A stretch of DNA of 64,000 bases from Imperialibacter sp963977595 (GCF_048007035.1 NZ_CP180355.1:4898001-4962000), one strand, 5' to 3'; counted from the first letter of the stretch, positions 42,323 to 51,892 are shown. The notes: generated by a model from the letters alone, not told the origin. A program made the numbers and translations.

Positions 42323-44761
42323 CTATTCCGTTCTCAACGAACTGGAGGGGTTCATGGCGGCGGCTTTAAAAGAATGCACACTCATGGTTAGCCAGGCAAT
42401 TACGAAAGAAAGACCGCCGGCAAGAGCAAATACGCCGGCACCAATGGTTGTGCGGTAGGCGAAGTCCTGTAGCCAGGCGTCCATGGCAAACCACGCCAGG
42501 GGCACTGTGATCACAAAGGCAATCAACACCAGCTTCATGAATTCCTTGCTGAGAAGTAAAATAATGGAGCTAATGGATGCGCCCAGCACTTTTCTGATGC
42601 CCACTTCTTTGGTGCGCTGTTCGGCGGTAAAGGCCGCAAGACCAAACAAGCCGAGGCAGGCAATGAAGATGGCCAGTCCTGCAAAAATCCCGAATATCTC
42701 CCCGATTTTTTCTTCTGCCTTGTATTCGGCATTGAATTCCTCATCGTAAAAGGCGTATTCAAATGGCTGGCCTGGGGCAAACTCATCCCATTTACTGTGA
42801 AGGAAGCTAATGGCCTCTGCATATTCAATGGTATTCAGCTTGAAAGTAATTCTACTGGTGCTTTCGCCCAGGAAGATGACAGCTGGTCTTATGTCAGTTT
42901 TTAGTGATTCAAAGTGAAAATCCTTCACCACTCCAATCACTTTGAATACTTTGATTCTCAGGTCTTCCGGGTCACTGTCGTCCCCGTCGAAAGTGCCCAA
43001 TTCCTGCCCAATAGGGTCGTCAGCTATTCCAAATTGTTTGGCAGTGGCTTCATTGATAATTACTCCTGTCGAATCTGCTCCAAAATCCTTTGAGAAGTTA
43101 CGTCCTTCGATCAACTCCATACCCAGGGTCGGGATGTAGTCGTAGTCTACGTAGAACATCGCCAGGGAAGTAGTGCTGTTGCTCTTGGGGTTTCGTCCAG
43201 GGAACATCGCACTATTGTTGCTGTTAGATCTGATTGGTAAAAAGCCACTAATTGATCCACTCTTGAAATAGTTATTGGCAACAACTTCGTTTTTGAAAGA
43301 CTCTATTGACTTATCGAGTACGTAAGTGTTTTGCAGCACGATCAGCTGCTCACGATCGTAGCCTAGTTTCTTCTTTTGGATATAATCGAGCTGATCAAAA
43401 ACGATAAGTGTGCCAACCACCAGAAAGATAGAAATGGAGAATTGCAGCACCACCAGCACACTGCGAAGCGAGCCGCTCTTCATGCCAATGTTTAGTTTTC
43501 CTTTCAAAACACTGGCTGGCTGGAAGGCGCTGAGAAAGAACGCTGGATAGCTACCGGCTAATAAACCAACTACTATCAGGATTGCCACCAACGATACTGC
43601 TAATGTGGGCGTGGTAAGAATGCTTAGACTGAATACTTTGCCGGTCAGCTCATTGAAGTAAGGCAAAGCAACTGCCAGCAGGCCAATGGCTACCACAAAG
43701 GAAATAGCCGTGATAATTAATGACTCCAGAAGAAACTGGGTGATGAGGTTATGTCTGTAAGCGCCCATTACCTTTCTCACCCCTACCTCCTTGGCTCTGT
43801 TGGCTGAGCGGGCAGTAGCCAGGTTCATAAAGTTGACACAAGCAATGATCAGAATGAAAGCAGCAACCGCCGAAAAGATGTAGACATATTTGATGTCGCC
43901 AGGAGGGCCTAATTGGACATCTACCTGTGAATGAAGGTGGATGTCGGTGACGGGGGTCATATAGTAGCCAATGTTATTACCGGCCTCTGCGAAGTCTTCC
44001 ATAGAGGCGCCCATAAAGCGCTCCAGTTCCGGGCCAATGTATTTCTCTACCATTTCAGGGAACTTGGCTTCGAGGTTTTCCACCGAAGCACCTTCCGTCA
44101 GGCGGAAATAGGTCTGGAAGTTTTGGCTCAGCCAAATAGCATTTTTGGCCTCGTCAAGCGTTTCCATACTCGCAAGAATATCAAAGTGGAAATGAGTGTT
44201 TTGAGGCAAAGATTCCATCACTCCGGTGATTTTATAATCCTGGTCGTTCGATATCTTTACCACTTTACCCACGGCCTCATCATCACCAAAAAGCTTTTTT
44301 GCAAGGGCTTCTGTAATAACCAGCGTTTTCGGTTCTTTCAGTGCGGTGGCTGGGTCGCCTGATATCATGTTGATGCCAAAGAAATCGAATACATTGACAT
44401 CGGCATATGCCACACTTTCTTCTTTGTATACATCCTCGCCGTATTTAACCAGAAAGTAACCCCTGGTTCTGAACCGTACATAGTCTTCCACTTCTGGAAA
44501 GTCTTCCTTCATTTGTGGACCCTGAGCAGCACTAACAACAGCGATATTGAAGTCGTTGCCGCCAAATCGACCAGTCATGTCCATCCGGTACATTCTTTCC
44601 GCATGTGGCAGGTGCTTATCGAAACTGAGCTCATCCTGCACAAAAAAGATGATTAGCAGAAAGGAGCATATGCCAATGGCAAGCCCCAGTATGTTGATGA
44701 GAGAGAAAAACTTGCTTCTCCGCAATGAGCGAAAAGCAATGCGTAAGTAGTTGGTTAGCAT
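42323..44761 (-). CDS. Large FtsX/MacB-type ABC permease
   Basis: 812 residues with the same two-half plan as the permease at 34.8-37.3 kb: N-terminal helix (SLINILGLAIGICSFLLIIFF), periplasmic part, helix cluster with AKEVGVRKVMGA, second half with TKEVGIRKVLGA and terminal helices. The two proteins are paralogues but clearly diverged. No ATPase gene is adjacent. A terminator follows. Confidence 0.88.
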   Translation of the reverse strand: MLTNYLRIAFRSLRRSKFFSLINILGLAIGICSFLLIIFFVQDELSFDKHLPHAERMYRMDMTGRFGGNDFNIAVVSAAQGPQMKEDFPEVEDYVRFRTRGYFLVKYGEDVYKEESVAYADVNVFDFFGINMISGDPATALKEPKTLVITEALAKKLFGDDEAVGKVVKISNDQDYKITGVMESLPQNTHFHFDILASMETLDEAKNAIWLSQNFQTYFRLTEGASVENLEAKFPEMVEKYIGPELERFMGASMEDFAEAGNNIGYYMTPVTDIHLHSQVDVQLGPPGDIKYVYIFSAVAAFILIIACVNFMNLATARSANRAKEVGVRKVMGAYRHNLITQFLLESLIITAISFVVAIGLLAVALPYFNELTGKVFSLSILTTPTLAVSLVAILIVVGLLAGSYPAFFLSAFQPASVLKGKLNIGMKSGSLRSVLVVLQFSISIFLVVGTLIVFDQLDYIQKKKLGYDREQLIVLQNTYVLDKSIESFKNEVVANNYFKSGSISGFLPIRSNSNNSAMFPGRNPKSNSTTSLAMFYVDYDYIPTLGMELIEGRNFSKDFGADSTGVIINEATAKQFGIADDPIGQELGTFDGDDSDPEDLRIKVFKVIGVVKDFHFESLKTDIRPAVIFLGESTSRITFKLNTIEYAEAISFLHSKWDEFAPGQPFEYAFYDEEFNAEYKAEEKIGEIFGIFAGLAIFIACLGLFGLAAFTAEQRTKEVGIRKVLGASISSIILLLSKEFMKLVLIAFVITVPLAWFAMDAWLQDFAYRTTIGAGVFALAGGLSFVIAWLTMSVHSFKAAAMNPSSSLRTE

Positions 44762-44929
44762 AGTAGTCCTATTTTGAGTTTGATAACATCAACGGAAAAG
44801 GCTTTCAGTAGGTTGTATTGCAAGGTAGCTTTCTTTACCATTAAACTGACTTGCATCCATTTGACAGCATTGCTGTTGCCATGGTTACATGGCAGATGCA
44901 AAATAGTGATGAAGGGTTGCGTCGGGTGG

Positions 44930-45652
44930 TTAATTGTTAATTATCCGCTGCGTGGTATCGGCTTTTTGGATCAGCAGGGAGTCGGGGGGAGTGGTGTCGG
45001 GGAGAACGGGTACGTCGTAGTACACCGGGGGAGGAGTGGGGAGGTCGTCTTTACTTTTATTTGGGTCAACCAGCGCATCCTTTACTTTCCTTAAAACATT
45101 TAGAAAGTTAAATGACTGAGGGCCAGCCATGGCAGCCCGTTGGTTCTCGGCTGCATCCATGCTGTATTTGCGGTAGTCGTAAATGAGCACCTGCTGCGTA
45201 AGTGCCGCCATGTTCTTTTCAACGTTTTTATATTCCTGGTCTGAGAGTTCGAGCGTCAGAATGGCTTGCTTGAACTTTTCGATGGAAGCGGGAAGCACCG
45301 TAATATTGGCATTCTCCATCATGATGGTGTCTTTTTGGAGCATCAGCTTGGTTTCAAAAACGGGCGAAGTCAATCCCTTTGGGATAATCAGTTGCTGCGT
45401 TTTGTAGCCAACGTAAGAAACACTCACGGTGTCGGTGGCGCTCACCCGTACCTTAAAAATGCCTTTGAAGTCGGTAGTAGTGGCTCGCTCCTTCACCGTT
45501 ATGTGAGCAAAAGGAAGGCCGGTATAACTCTCGTCTTCCAGTACCTGACCAATTACCAACACTGAATCGGCTGGGCTAGATTGTGCATAGCTATTGCCAT
45601 AGAACAAAACTGAAAAAAGAAGAGTAAGAATCAGGTTTCCCGATTGGCGCAT
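44930..45652 (-). CDS. Secreted CarboxypepD_reg-like domain protein
   Basis: 240 residues with a signal peptide ending SYAQS. A carboxypeptidase-regulatory-like beta-sandwich follows (GQVLEDESYTGLPFAHITVK, TDFKGIFKVRVSATD, SVSYVGYKTQQL), like the plug-side domain of TonB-dependent receptors but here without a barrel. The C-terminal ~120 residues are helical and end in a proline-rich tail. Likely periplasmic or surface; function unknown. Confidence 0.8.
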   Translation of the reverse strand: MRQSGNLILTLLFSVLFYGNSYAQSSPADSVLVIGQVLEDESYTGLPFAHITVKERATTTDFKGIFKVRVSATDTVSVSYVGYKTQQLIIPKGLTSPVFETKLMLQKDTIMMENANITVLPASIEKFKQAILTLELSDQEYKNVEKNMAALTQQVLIYDYRKYSMDAAENQRAAMAGPQSFNFLNVLRKVKDALVDPNKSKDDLPTPPPVYYDVPVLPDTTPPDSLLIQKADTTQRIINN

Positions 45653-45730
45653 TGCAGGTTTTTTGAGAGCACGAAATTACGGTTCTCTATAAGAATGCCA
45701 AAACAGGTGAAATAGTTGTAACGACGCTAA

Positions 45731-46711
45731 TTATAAACGAATAAACAGGTAGTAGGTGTAGGAGATGAAGCAAAGGAGATACAGAAAGCCTTCAGCTCTG
45801 TCTAGCTTGTATTTCCCAAAAGTATACATGAAAACGAAGAGCATCATGGTGCCGCCCATGATTACATAAAGGTCAGTGTTAAGCACCGTGTCGAAAGTCA
45901 ACGGGCTATATCCAGAGCTCACAAGGCCTGAGGTTCCCAGCACCAGCAATAAATTGAAAACGTTGGAGCCTATGATGTTGCCTATGGCCAGGTCTGATTT
46001 CTTATGCAGGGCAGCTACCACGGTAGTGGCTAACTCGGGCAGGGAAGTGCCCGCTGCGAGAATGGTTAAACCGATCAATCTTTCGCTGACTTCAAAAAAG
46101 CGGGCCATCGCCACAGCATTGTCCACGATCAGTTTTCCACCAAAAGTAAGGCCAGCCAGTCCGCCAATAACCATCAGTGTGGTCTTTACACTGGTAAAAA
46201 CGACAATATCTTCTTCCCCTTCTGAATTTCCTCCTTTTTTGAGATTAAAGAAGATGTAGAGCAGAAACATGGAAAACATGACCAGCAGAATGACAGAGTC
46301 AACTATACTGAGTATGTTTTCTTTTGCTCCAAAAAAGAGAACATCGTTGACGAGAACAAAGAAAACGAGCGTGGCCAGAAGTGAGTAGGGGATTTCTTTC
46401 CAAAGGGAGCTCTTTTGAACAGAGATGGGGTAGATAACAGCTGCAATTCCCAGAATCAGGAACATGTTGAAGATGTTTGACCCGATGATGTTGCCAAATA
46501 CCGCTCCATCGTAGCCTTCCGTTCCGGATATGATATTCACGACCAACTCTGGGGCGGAGGTGCCCATGGCAACTATGGTTAGTCCAATTGCGATGTCTGA
46601 AACATGAAATCGTTTGGCAAGGGACGAAGCTCCACTTACCAGAAAGTCTGCCCCCTTGATAAGGAGGACGAATCCCACGATAACTAAAACGATATTGATT
46701 AGTATTTCCAC
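45731..46711 (-). CDS. Calcium/sodium antiporter (CaCA family)
   Basis: 326 residues from a GTG at 46711 (MEILINIVLVIVGF); an in-frame TTG lies two codons upstream and no ATG is available. The two inverted alpha repeats are clear: MGTSAPELVV with GNIIGSNIFNMF, and AAGTSLPELATT with GNIIGSNVFNLL. About ten membrane helices. It exchanges Ca2+ for Na+ or H+ across the inner membrane. Confidence 0.92.
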   Translation of the reverse strand: MEILINIVLVIVGFVLLIKGADFLVSGASSLAKRFHVSDIAIGLTIVAMGTSAPELVVNIISGTEGYDGAVFGNIIGSNIFNMFLILGIAAVIYPISVQKSSLWKEIPYSLLATLVFFVLVNDVLFFGAKENILSIVDSVILLVMFSMFLLYIFFNLKKGGNSEGEEDIVVFTSVKTTLMVIGGLAGLTFGGKLIVDNAVAMARFFEVSERLIGLTILAAGTSLPELATTVVAALHKKSDLAIGNIIGSNVFNLLLVLGTSGLVSSGYSPLTFDTVLNTDLYVIMGGTMMLFVFMYTFGKYKLDRAEGFLYLLCFISYTYYLFIRL

Positions 46712-46841
46712 GGTCAATGAGGTCGATAGTTCAAATAAGGTATACTAATATAAATATTTTTAGATTTAGTTATATAATACAGCACGAAATCAGGGATGAA
46801 TAGTCCAGGATTATATTCAAAAATGCAAAAAGCGTACATAA

Positions 46842-46869
46842 GAAAGGCCCATGGGTGCATGGGCCTTTC
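46842..46869 (-). terminator. Terminator after the phosphosugar mutase gene
   Basis: Perfect 12-base arms (46842-46853 and 46858-46869) with a 4-base loop, 21 bases past the stop codon. The T-run on the minus strand is short, so efficiency is uncertain. Confidence 0.65.
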
Positions 46870-46889
46870 AAGAAAAAGCGGCAAATCTG

Positions 46890-48623
46890 CTAGTTCAGTT
46901 TCATATCAGCTATGATGCCATCAATTCTTTTCATCAGAAGGCCTTCGGCATTTTTGAGCTCTTCAGCATTTTTCACCGGTGTGGTTACGCTAAAGTAGAA
47001 TTTTATTTTTGGCTCTGTGCCTGAGGGCCTTGCGGAGATTTTGCTGCCATCTTCAGTAAAAAACTGCATCACATCGGACTTAGGATAATCCAATTTGGAA
47101 GTTTTGCCTGTGACAAAGTCCCTTTCCTCCAGCAAAGTGTAATCTGCTAGTTTAAGCAGTTTGCTACCGTTGATCGTTTTGGGTGGGTTGGCTCTCAGGT
47201 TGTCCATCATTTGCTTGATTTCTTCCTGCCCTTTGATTCCCTTCTTTGTTAGTGAGATGAGGTGCTCCTTGTAGTAGCCAAATTTGAGGTACATTTCATT
47301 CAGCATTTGGAACAGACTCATTCCCTTGTCTTTGGCAAAAGCGGTCATTTCTGCAATGAAAGCACAAGAAGCAATGGCATCTTTGTCTCTTACGGCATCG
47401 CCTATCAGGTAGCCGTAGCTTTCTTCACCACCGCCAATAAAGGTTTCTTTGCCTTCCAACTCTCTGATCAATGCGGCAATGAACTTAAAGCCCGTGAGTG
47501 TTTCGTAGCATTTTACTTTGTAGCCATCGGCAATTTTGGCGATGAGGTCGGTGGTGACGATCGTTTTGACCACAAACTGCTTGCCATCGAGTTTGCCGTT
47601 GTTTTTCCACTGCTCCAGCAGGTAGTACACCAGCAGGGCACCTGTTTGGTTACCATTAAGGAGTTGGAACTCTCCTTTGTCATTTTTCACCGCTATGCCC
47701 ACTCTGTCTGCATCGGGGTCGGTCGCCATCACGAGGTCAGCGTCAATGGCCTTCGCTTTTTTCAAAGCTATGCTCATAGCCTCAGCTTCCTCAGGGTTGG
47801 GATACACCACTGTGGGGAAGTTGCCATCGGGCGTAGCTTGTTCGTCCACAATGGTCACGTTTTCAAATCCCATTCTTTTCAGGATTTCAGGTACCAATGT
47901 AATGCCCGTGCCATGGATGGGCGAGAAGACTATTTTCAGATTCTTTTGCCTTTTGATGATATCGGGCGAAAGGCTTCCTGCTTTGATGGCTTCCAGATAA
48001 GGCTCGTCAACCTCTGTGCTTATTTTTTCGATGAGCGACTTATTTGGCGTGAACTTTACATCGTCTATGCTCTTGATATTGCCTACTTCAGTAATGGTGT
48101 TCTTGTCGTGCGGTGCAATCATCTGCGCACCATCGTTCCAGTAGGCTTTGTAGCCGTTGTACTCTTTGGGGTTGTGCGAAGCTGTGATAACTACACCGCT
48201 TTGGCAGCCAAGATGACGGATGGCAAAGGAAAGCTCGGGCGTGGGACGAAGTGCGTCAAAAAAGTACACTTTGAACCCATTGGCAGAAAAGACGTCGGCC
48301 GTTGTTTGAGCAAAGAATGGGCTATTGTTTCGACTATCGTGGGCAATTGCCACCTTCACTTGTTGATCCGGGTAGGTCTTTTTCAAATAGTTGGCCAGAC
48401 CCTGGGTAGCCATGCCAATAGTGTATTTGTTGATTCGGTTTGAGCCAGTCCCCATGATCCCACGAAGGCCACCGGTGCCAAACTCGAGATCTCTGTAAAA
48501 GCATTCAACCAACTGGGATTTGTCGGTAGAAGCGATCATCGCCTCTACTTCTTTTCTGGCTGCGTCATCAAGGTTTTTGCTTGAGAGCCATTGCTTCGCT
48601 TTTATCAGGGCTTGCTGTTCCAT
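46890..48623 (-). CDS. Phosphoglucomutase/phosphomannomutase
   Basis: 577 residues, full length for the alpha-phosphohexomutase family with four domains. The phosphoserine loop VITASHNPKEYNGYK, metal-binding DPDADRVG, sugar loop GGEESYG and phosphate-binding RPSGTEPKIKF are intact. It interconverts hexose 1- and 6-phosphates for glycogen and cell-wall sugar synthesis. Transcribed alone with its own terminator. Confidence 0.95.
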   Translation of the reverse strand: MEQQALIKAKQWLSSKNLDDAARKEVEAMIASTDKSQLVECFYRDLEFGTGGLRGIMGTGSNRINKYTIGMATQGLANYLKKTYPDQQVKVAIAHDSRNNSPFFAQTTADVFSANGFKVYFFDALRPTPELSFAIRHLGCQSGVVITASHNPKEYNGYKAYWNDGAQMIAPHDKNTITEVGNIKSIDDVKFTPNKSLIEKISTEVDEPYLEAIKAGSLSPDIIKRQKNLKIVFSPIHGTGITLVPEILKRMGFENVTIVDEQATPDGNFPTVVYPNPEEAEAMSIALKKAKAIDADLVMATDPDADRVGIAVKNDKGEFQLLNGNQTGALLVYYLLEQWKNNGKLDGKQFVVKTIVTTDLIAKIADGYKVKCYETLTGFKFIAALIRELEGKETFIGGGEESYGYLIGDAVRDKDAIASCAFIAEMTAFAKDKGMSLFQMLNEMYLKFGYYKEHLISLTKKGIKGQEEIKQMMDNLRANPPKTINGSKLLKLADYTLLEERDFVTGKTSKLDYPKSDVMQFFTEDGSKISARPSGTEPKIKFYFSVTTPVKNAEELKNAEGLLMKRIDGIIADMKLN

Positions 48624-48809
48624 AAATGTTCAGTTATTTTGAGAGGGGAATTTAGCAGATATGTTTTCAAGACAAAAGGGTCTTCGGATTTCTTCAATAA
48701 AAATGAAGGCAATGCTAAAAATCTGAAGGCTTGCTTGAATCTTAAAGTAAGTATTCCAAAGTTTGTGCGCTTTAAACCTATTGAATAATCTCTTAAGAAA
48801 GCTTCGAAT

Positions 48810-49226
48810 ATGGATATCAATAAACTTGACAAGGCCCTCATTGATTTGGTAGAAACAAAGATTGCCTTGAGCGGACTTAGCTACGACGACCCAAAGTACG
48901 ATGATCTGGAGGAGTTACTTCACGACCAGGAAGACGAGTTTGTTGACAATTACGGCGACTATATTGAGGAGGCGCTAAGAGATGTGCATGATGAATTCTG
49001 CCCCGACAGTGAGGTGTTGCTGCCAATAGCCTATCTGGCAAACGAATACATTAAGAAGGAATCGGACGGGAAGGTTACTTACACTACGTTGACTAATCAG
49101 GGTGTGCCGGTGGATATGGACGACTTTCCTGACAAGAAAACAAGGATTGTTCTGATTCCCGCTCCTACACGCCTGGTGCTTATTGTTGATGCCCAGAATC
49201 AGCAGGTTGTGTGGAAAGCCGAGTAA
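48810..49226 (+). CDS. Hypothetical acidic protein
   Basis: 138 residues, very rich in Asp and Glu in its first half (DDPKYDDLEELLHDQEDEF), followed by a beta-rich half. No signal peptide or known motif. The start is the first ATG after an in-frame gap, and codon use looks normal. Likely a cytoplasmic protein; I do not recognise the family. Confidence 0.65.
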   Translation: MDINKLDKALIDLVETKIALSGLSYDDPKYDDLEELLHDQEDEFVDNYGDYIEEALRDVHDEFCPDSEVLLPIAYLANEYIKKESDGKVTYTTLTNQGVPVDMDDFPDKKTRIVLIPAPTRLVLIVDAQNQQVVWKAE

Positions 49227-49390
49227 CCCGGGCTATTCCGCATTCTTTCAAACATTAAAATAACCGTTTCCTTCTGTGAGAAGGGTGTAGTATATTTTCT
49301 GTAGGTCATTCGGCCGAAAATGGCTATCATTATCTGACCAGGCACACACATGCCCGGCTATTGTCAGATCATTTGTAAACCTACTTAATA

Positions 49391-50254
49391 ATGAAAAAAC
49401 ACCTTATTCTTGCCGCCTTTGTGTGCTTTGCAGGTAACCTGCTGGCCCAAACAGGCAAAGTTTTCGACAACCTTACAGTTACCAGTAAAATTTTGAAAAG
49501 CGAACGCAAGTTCGCTATCTATCTCCCACCAGACTATGAGACGTCGCAGCGCAGCTATCCGGTGCTTTATTTGTTGCATGGTGCAGGCGACGACCAAACC
49601 GGCTGGGTGCAGTTTGGCGAGGTGCTGCGAATTGCCGATAAGGCCATTCTGGATGGTACGGCCACAGCCATGATCATTGTGATGCCCGACGCTGACACTG
49701 GCGTGAGGGGCTATTTCAATACCATCGACGGCAAGTGGAACTACGAGGACTTCTTTTTTCAGGAGTTAATGCCGCACGTTGAAAAAACTTATCGGATCAA
49801 AGCCGACAAGCGCTACAGAGCAGTGGCTGGCCTTTCCATGGGCGGCGGCGGAACGTTTATTTATGCGCTGCACCATCCTGAGCTATTCTCTTCGGCATGT
49901 CCTTTGAGCGCCAGCACAGGCCCCCTTACTCCCGAGGATGGCCGCCGGTGGCTGGAAAGGAGTGGAACGGAAAACCCGACTCAAGCGCAGTTGGAAGACT
50001 ACTACAATAAGTTTGGTGTGAATAAAATTATTGACGGTATGGAGGCTGAAAAGCTGAAGTCAGTGAAGTGGTATATTGACTGTGGCGATGATGACTTTTT
50101 GTATGAAGGTAACTCGCTTGTGCACATAGCGCTGCGCAAGAAAGAGGTGCCTCATGAGTTCAGAATAAGAGACGGTGGCCACAATTGGACTTACTGGCGA
50201 ACAGCCCTGCCAACGGTGTTGTCTTTTGTGTCAGACACCTTTCATCAGAAGTAA
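49391..50254 (+). CDS. Secreted esterase of the esterase D / CE1-like family
   Basis: 287 residues with a signal peptide (cut after NLLAQ). An alpha/beta hydrolase with nucleophile S149 in GLSMGG, the strand VLYLLHGAGDD, and the final histidine in GGHNWTYWR. Family members remove feruloyl or acetyl groups from plant polysaccharides or act on siderophore esters. A bidirectional terminator follows at once. Confidence 0.88.
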   Translation: MKKHLILAAFVCFAGNLLAQTGKVFDNLTVTSKILKSERKFAIYLPPDYETSQRSYPVLYLLHGAGDDQTGWVQFGEVLRIADKAILDGTATAMIIVMPDADTGVRGYFNTIDGKWNYEDFFFQELMPHVEKTYRIKADKRYRAVAGLSMGGGGTFIYALHHPELFSSACPLSASTGPLTPEDGRRWLERSGTENPTQAQLEDYYNKFGVNKIIDGMEAEKLKSVKWYIDCGDDDFLYEGNSLVHIALRKKEVPHEFRIRDGGHNWTYWRTALPTVLSFVSDTFHQK

Positions 50255-50259
50255 AAATA

Positions 50260-50285
50260 AAAGGGCGGTTGAAAGACCGCCCTTT
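50260..50285. terminator. Bidirectional terminator between the esterase and thioredoxin genes
   Basis: Arms AAAGGGCGGT (50260-50269) and ACCGCCCTTT (50276-50285) with a 6-base loop, flanked by A-rich sequence on one side and T-rich on the other. It serves both converging genes. Confidence 0.8.
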
Positions 50286-50308
50286 ATTATGTTGTTTATT
50301 TGAAAACC

Positions 50309-50611
50309 TTACGCATGCTCCCGAAAGAGCTTCTCAAGCTGATAGCCCGGCACTGCGCCTGACTGCCGCCATTTGATTTGCCCGCCTTTGAAAAGGATAA
50401 AGGTCGGGACACCCGTTACCCGGTAGCTCTGCGCCGCCTTAGGGTTTTTGTCCACATCAATTTTGATGATCCTGGCCCTGTCCCCCAATTTACGTTTCAC
50501 ATCATCCAGCACCGGTGCCATTGCTTTGCACGGGCCACACCAGCTGGCGGTGAAGTCAACCAATACAGGTTGCTCACTTTTTATCAACTCAGAAAATGAT
50601 TGTTTGCTCAT
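50309..50611 (-). CDS. Thioredoxin
   Basis: 100 residues, cytoplasmic, with the active site WCGPC (C25, C28), the D20 region LVDFTASW and the cis-proline VTGVPTFILF. Reduces protein disulfides. It is the last gene of a five-gene run with two rhodaneses and two small membrane proteins; 4 bp separate it from the gene before. Confidence 0.95.
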   Translation of the reverse strand: MSKQSFSELIKSEQPVLVDFTASWCGPCKAMAPVLDDVKRKLGDRARIIKIDVDKNPKAAQSYRVTGVPTFILFKGGQIKWRQSGAVPGYQLEKLFREHA

Positions 50612-50615
50612 AATG

Positions 50616-50867
50616 TTATTTCACTTCCTCATAAACCGTTTCCTGATCAGGTAAGTTCTCTTTTTTTGAAGTTGTTGGAACCGCACAGCCACCGGCTCCA
50701 CAACACCCGGTATTGGTGATAGCCTGAAACAGGAAAAGTGCAGCCAGAACGCCTGATAACACATCGCTTAACTGAATAGCCTGGGCTGCCAGGAAAACTC
50801 CAAATCCAAGCCTGAGCCGCCTCGCAAAATGCCATCCTGTTGTCACTAGTTCGTAGATCTTTGTCAT
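50616..50867 (-). CDS. Small membrane protein with a CCGAGGC cluster
   Basis: 83 residues from the ATG at 50867 (the frame extends seven codons further). Two membrane helices of the DUF2892 type are followed by TGCCGAGGC, a three-cysteine segment, and an acidic tail. The cysteines suggest metal or persulfide handling next to the rhodaneses upstream and thioredoxin downstream. Function inferred from context only. Confidence 0.7.
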   Translation of the reverse strand: MTKIYELVTTGWHFARRLRLGFGVFLAAQAIQLSDVLSGVLAALFLFQAITNTGCCGAGGCAVPTTSKKENLPDQETVYEEVK

Positions 50868-50963
50868 AGGTTCTGGAAAAAAAAACAAGGCTTGCAGGCG
50901 TATGACGGAAGTGTTTAAACGACTGCTTTCCAGAACTGCAAGCTTACTTGTCTAACTGGGTAG

Positions 50964-51275
50964 TTATCTTAATTTATTTTGAAGACTCATCCAGCCACCG
51001 CCATTGTGCACGGTGTAGCCTTTCGATTTAAGAAGGCTTTTGGCTGATCCGCTTCGCATGCCCGATGCGCAGCAGGTAATAATGGTCTTTTCTTTCTTTA
51101 GCTTTCCAAGGTTATTTCCCAGCACCTGAAGAGGGATGTTGACGGAACCCTTCACATGGCCACCAGCATATTCTCCTTTCGTACGAACGTCCACTATCGT
51201 GGCGCCATCCTTCACCAACTGTTTTAAATCAACAGATGGTCCCATGCCTAGCATGTTTTTTATTGCTTGAATCAT
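50964..51275 (-). CDS. Single-domain rhodanese (sulfurtransferase)
   Basis: 103 residues. VDVRTKGEYAGGHVKGSVNIP and the active-site loop C69-ASGMR74 mark a rhodanese that carries a persulfide on C69. A preceding cysteine (C68) may help resolve it. It follows a second rhodanese gene by 4 bp. Confidence 0.92.
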   Translation of the reverse strand: MIQAIKNMLGMGPSVDLKQLVKDGATIVDVRTKGEYAGGHVKGSVNIPLQVLGNNLGKLKKEKTIITCCASGMRSGSAKSLLKSKGYTVHNGGGWMSLQNKLR

Positions 51276-51279
51276 ACGA

Positions 51280-51540
51280 TTAGCTGTTAACCATTTCCAT
51301 GTTTACCTCAAGCCATGAACCGCCGTTGGAGCAGTCGATACCTTGTGTTTTTAAGAAACCAGCGGCCTGGCCACTTCTGTTGCCGCTAGCGCAGCAAAGA
51401 ATGATGGGCTGAGCCATTTTCTTTATCTCCTGAACTTTTGAAGTGATGTCTTGTAATGGAATGTTGATTGATCCCCGTACGTGCCCACCCATGAATTCTC
51501 CTGGAGTACGCACGTCTATTACTGTTGCGTTCTTACTCAT
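51280..51540 (-). CDS. Single-domain rhodanese (sulfurtransferase)
   Basis: 86 residues, the minimal rhodanese fold: VIDVRTPGEFMGGHVRGSINIP and the loop C50-ASGNR55, again preceded by a second cysteine. A paralogue of the next gene and 27 bp after a DUF2892 gene. Rhodanese plus DUF2892 matches the two halves of the E. coli membrane protein YgaP. Confidence 0.92.
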   Translation of the reverse strand: MSKNATVIDVRTPGEFMGGHVRGSINIPLQDITSKVQEIKKMAQPIILCCASGNRSGQAAGFLKTQGIDCSNGGSWLEVNMEMVNS

Positions 51541-51567
51541 TTTAGATATAAAGTTTATTTTATAAGA

Positions 51568-51768
51568 TTATTTTTTCTTTGTGCTTAAGCCAAACGGCAG
51601 ATAAAGCGGACAAACACCAATGAAGCTTGTGAGGATAAAAACGCCCGCAAGTATCAATAAAATAGTGGCGGCCATACCGGACAACTGTCCAAAGTAGTAA
51701 AGTGCGCCGATGACCAGTGCCAAAATAATTCTGATCGCCTTGTCGATTGAACCCATATTTGCTTTCAT
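51568..51768 (-). CDS. DUF2892 (YgaP-like) membrane protein
   Basis: 66 residues with two helices; MGSIDKAIRIILALVIGAL and FIGVCPLYLPFGLST are the DUF2892 signature. In YgaP the same domain is fused to a rhodanese and anchors it to the membrane. Here it is the first gene of the rhodanese/thioredoxin operon. Confidence 0.9.
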   Translation of the reverse strand: MKANMGSIDKAIRIILALVIGALYYFGQLSGMAATILLILAGVFILTSFIGVCPLYLPFGLSTKKK

Positions 51769-51892
51769 GATAGTCGTATGATTAGAGGTTTATGTTCTAA
51801 TACGATACAAATATCCGACCGCAATCGGGCGAAGTATGTGACTTTGGTTACGTTGGAATTTTTTTTGAAAAAAGAAGCCTTCAGTTCCGTAG

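Noticed and set aside
47262..48443. Long open frame (393 codons) antisense to the phosphosugar mutase
   Set aside because: It lies wholly inside a well-supported gene on the other strand and its product has no domain character; a codon-bias shadow.
50260..50285. Hairpin arms AAAGGGCGGT resembling part of the REP hairpin B arm
   Set aside because: Only ten bases are shared, hairpins A and C are missing, and its place between converging genes fits a plain terminator.
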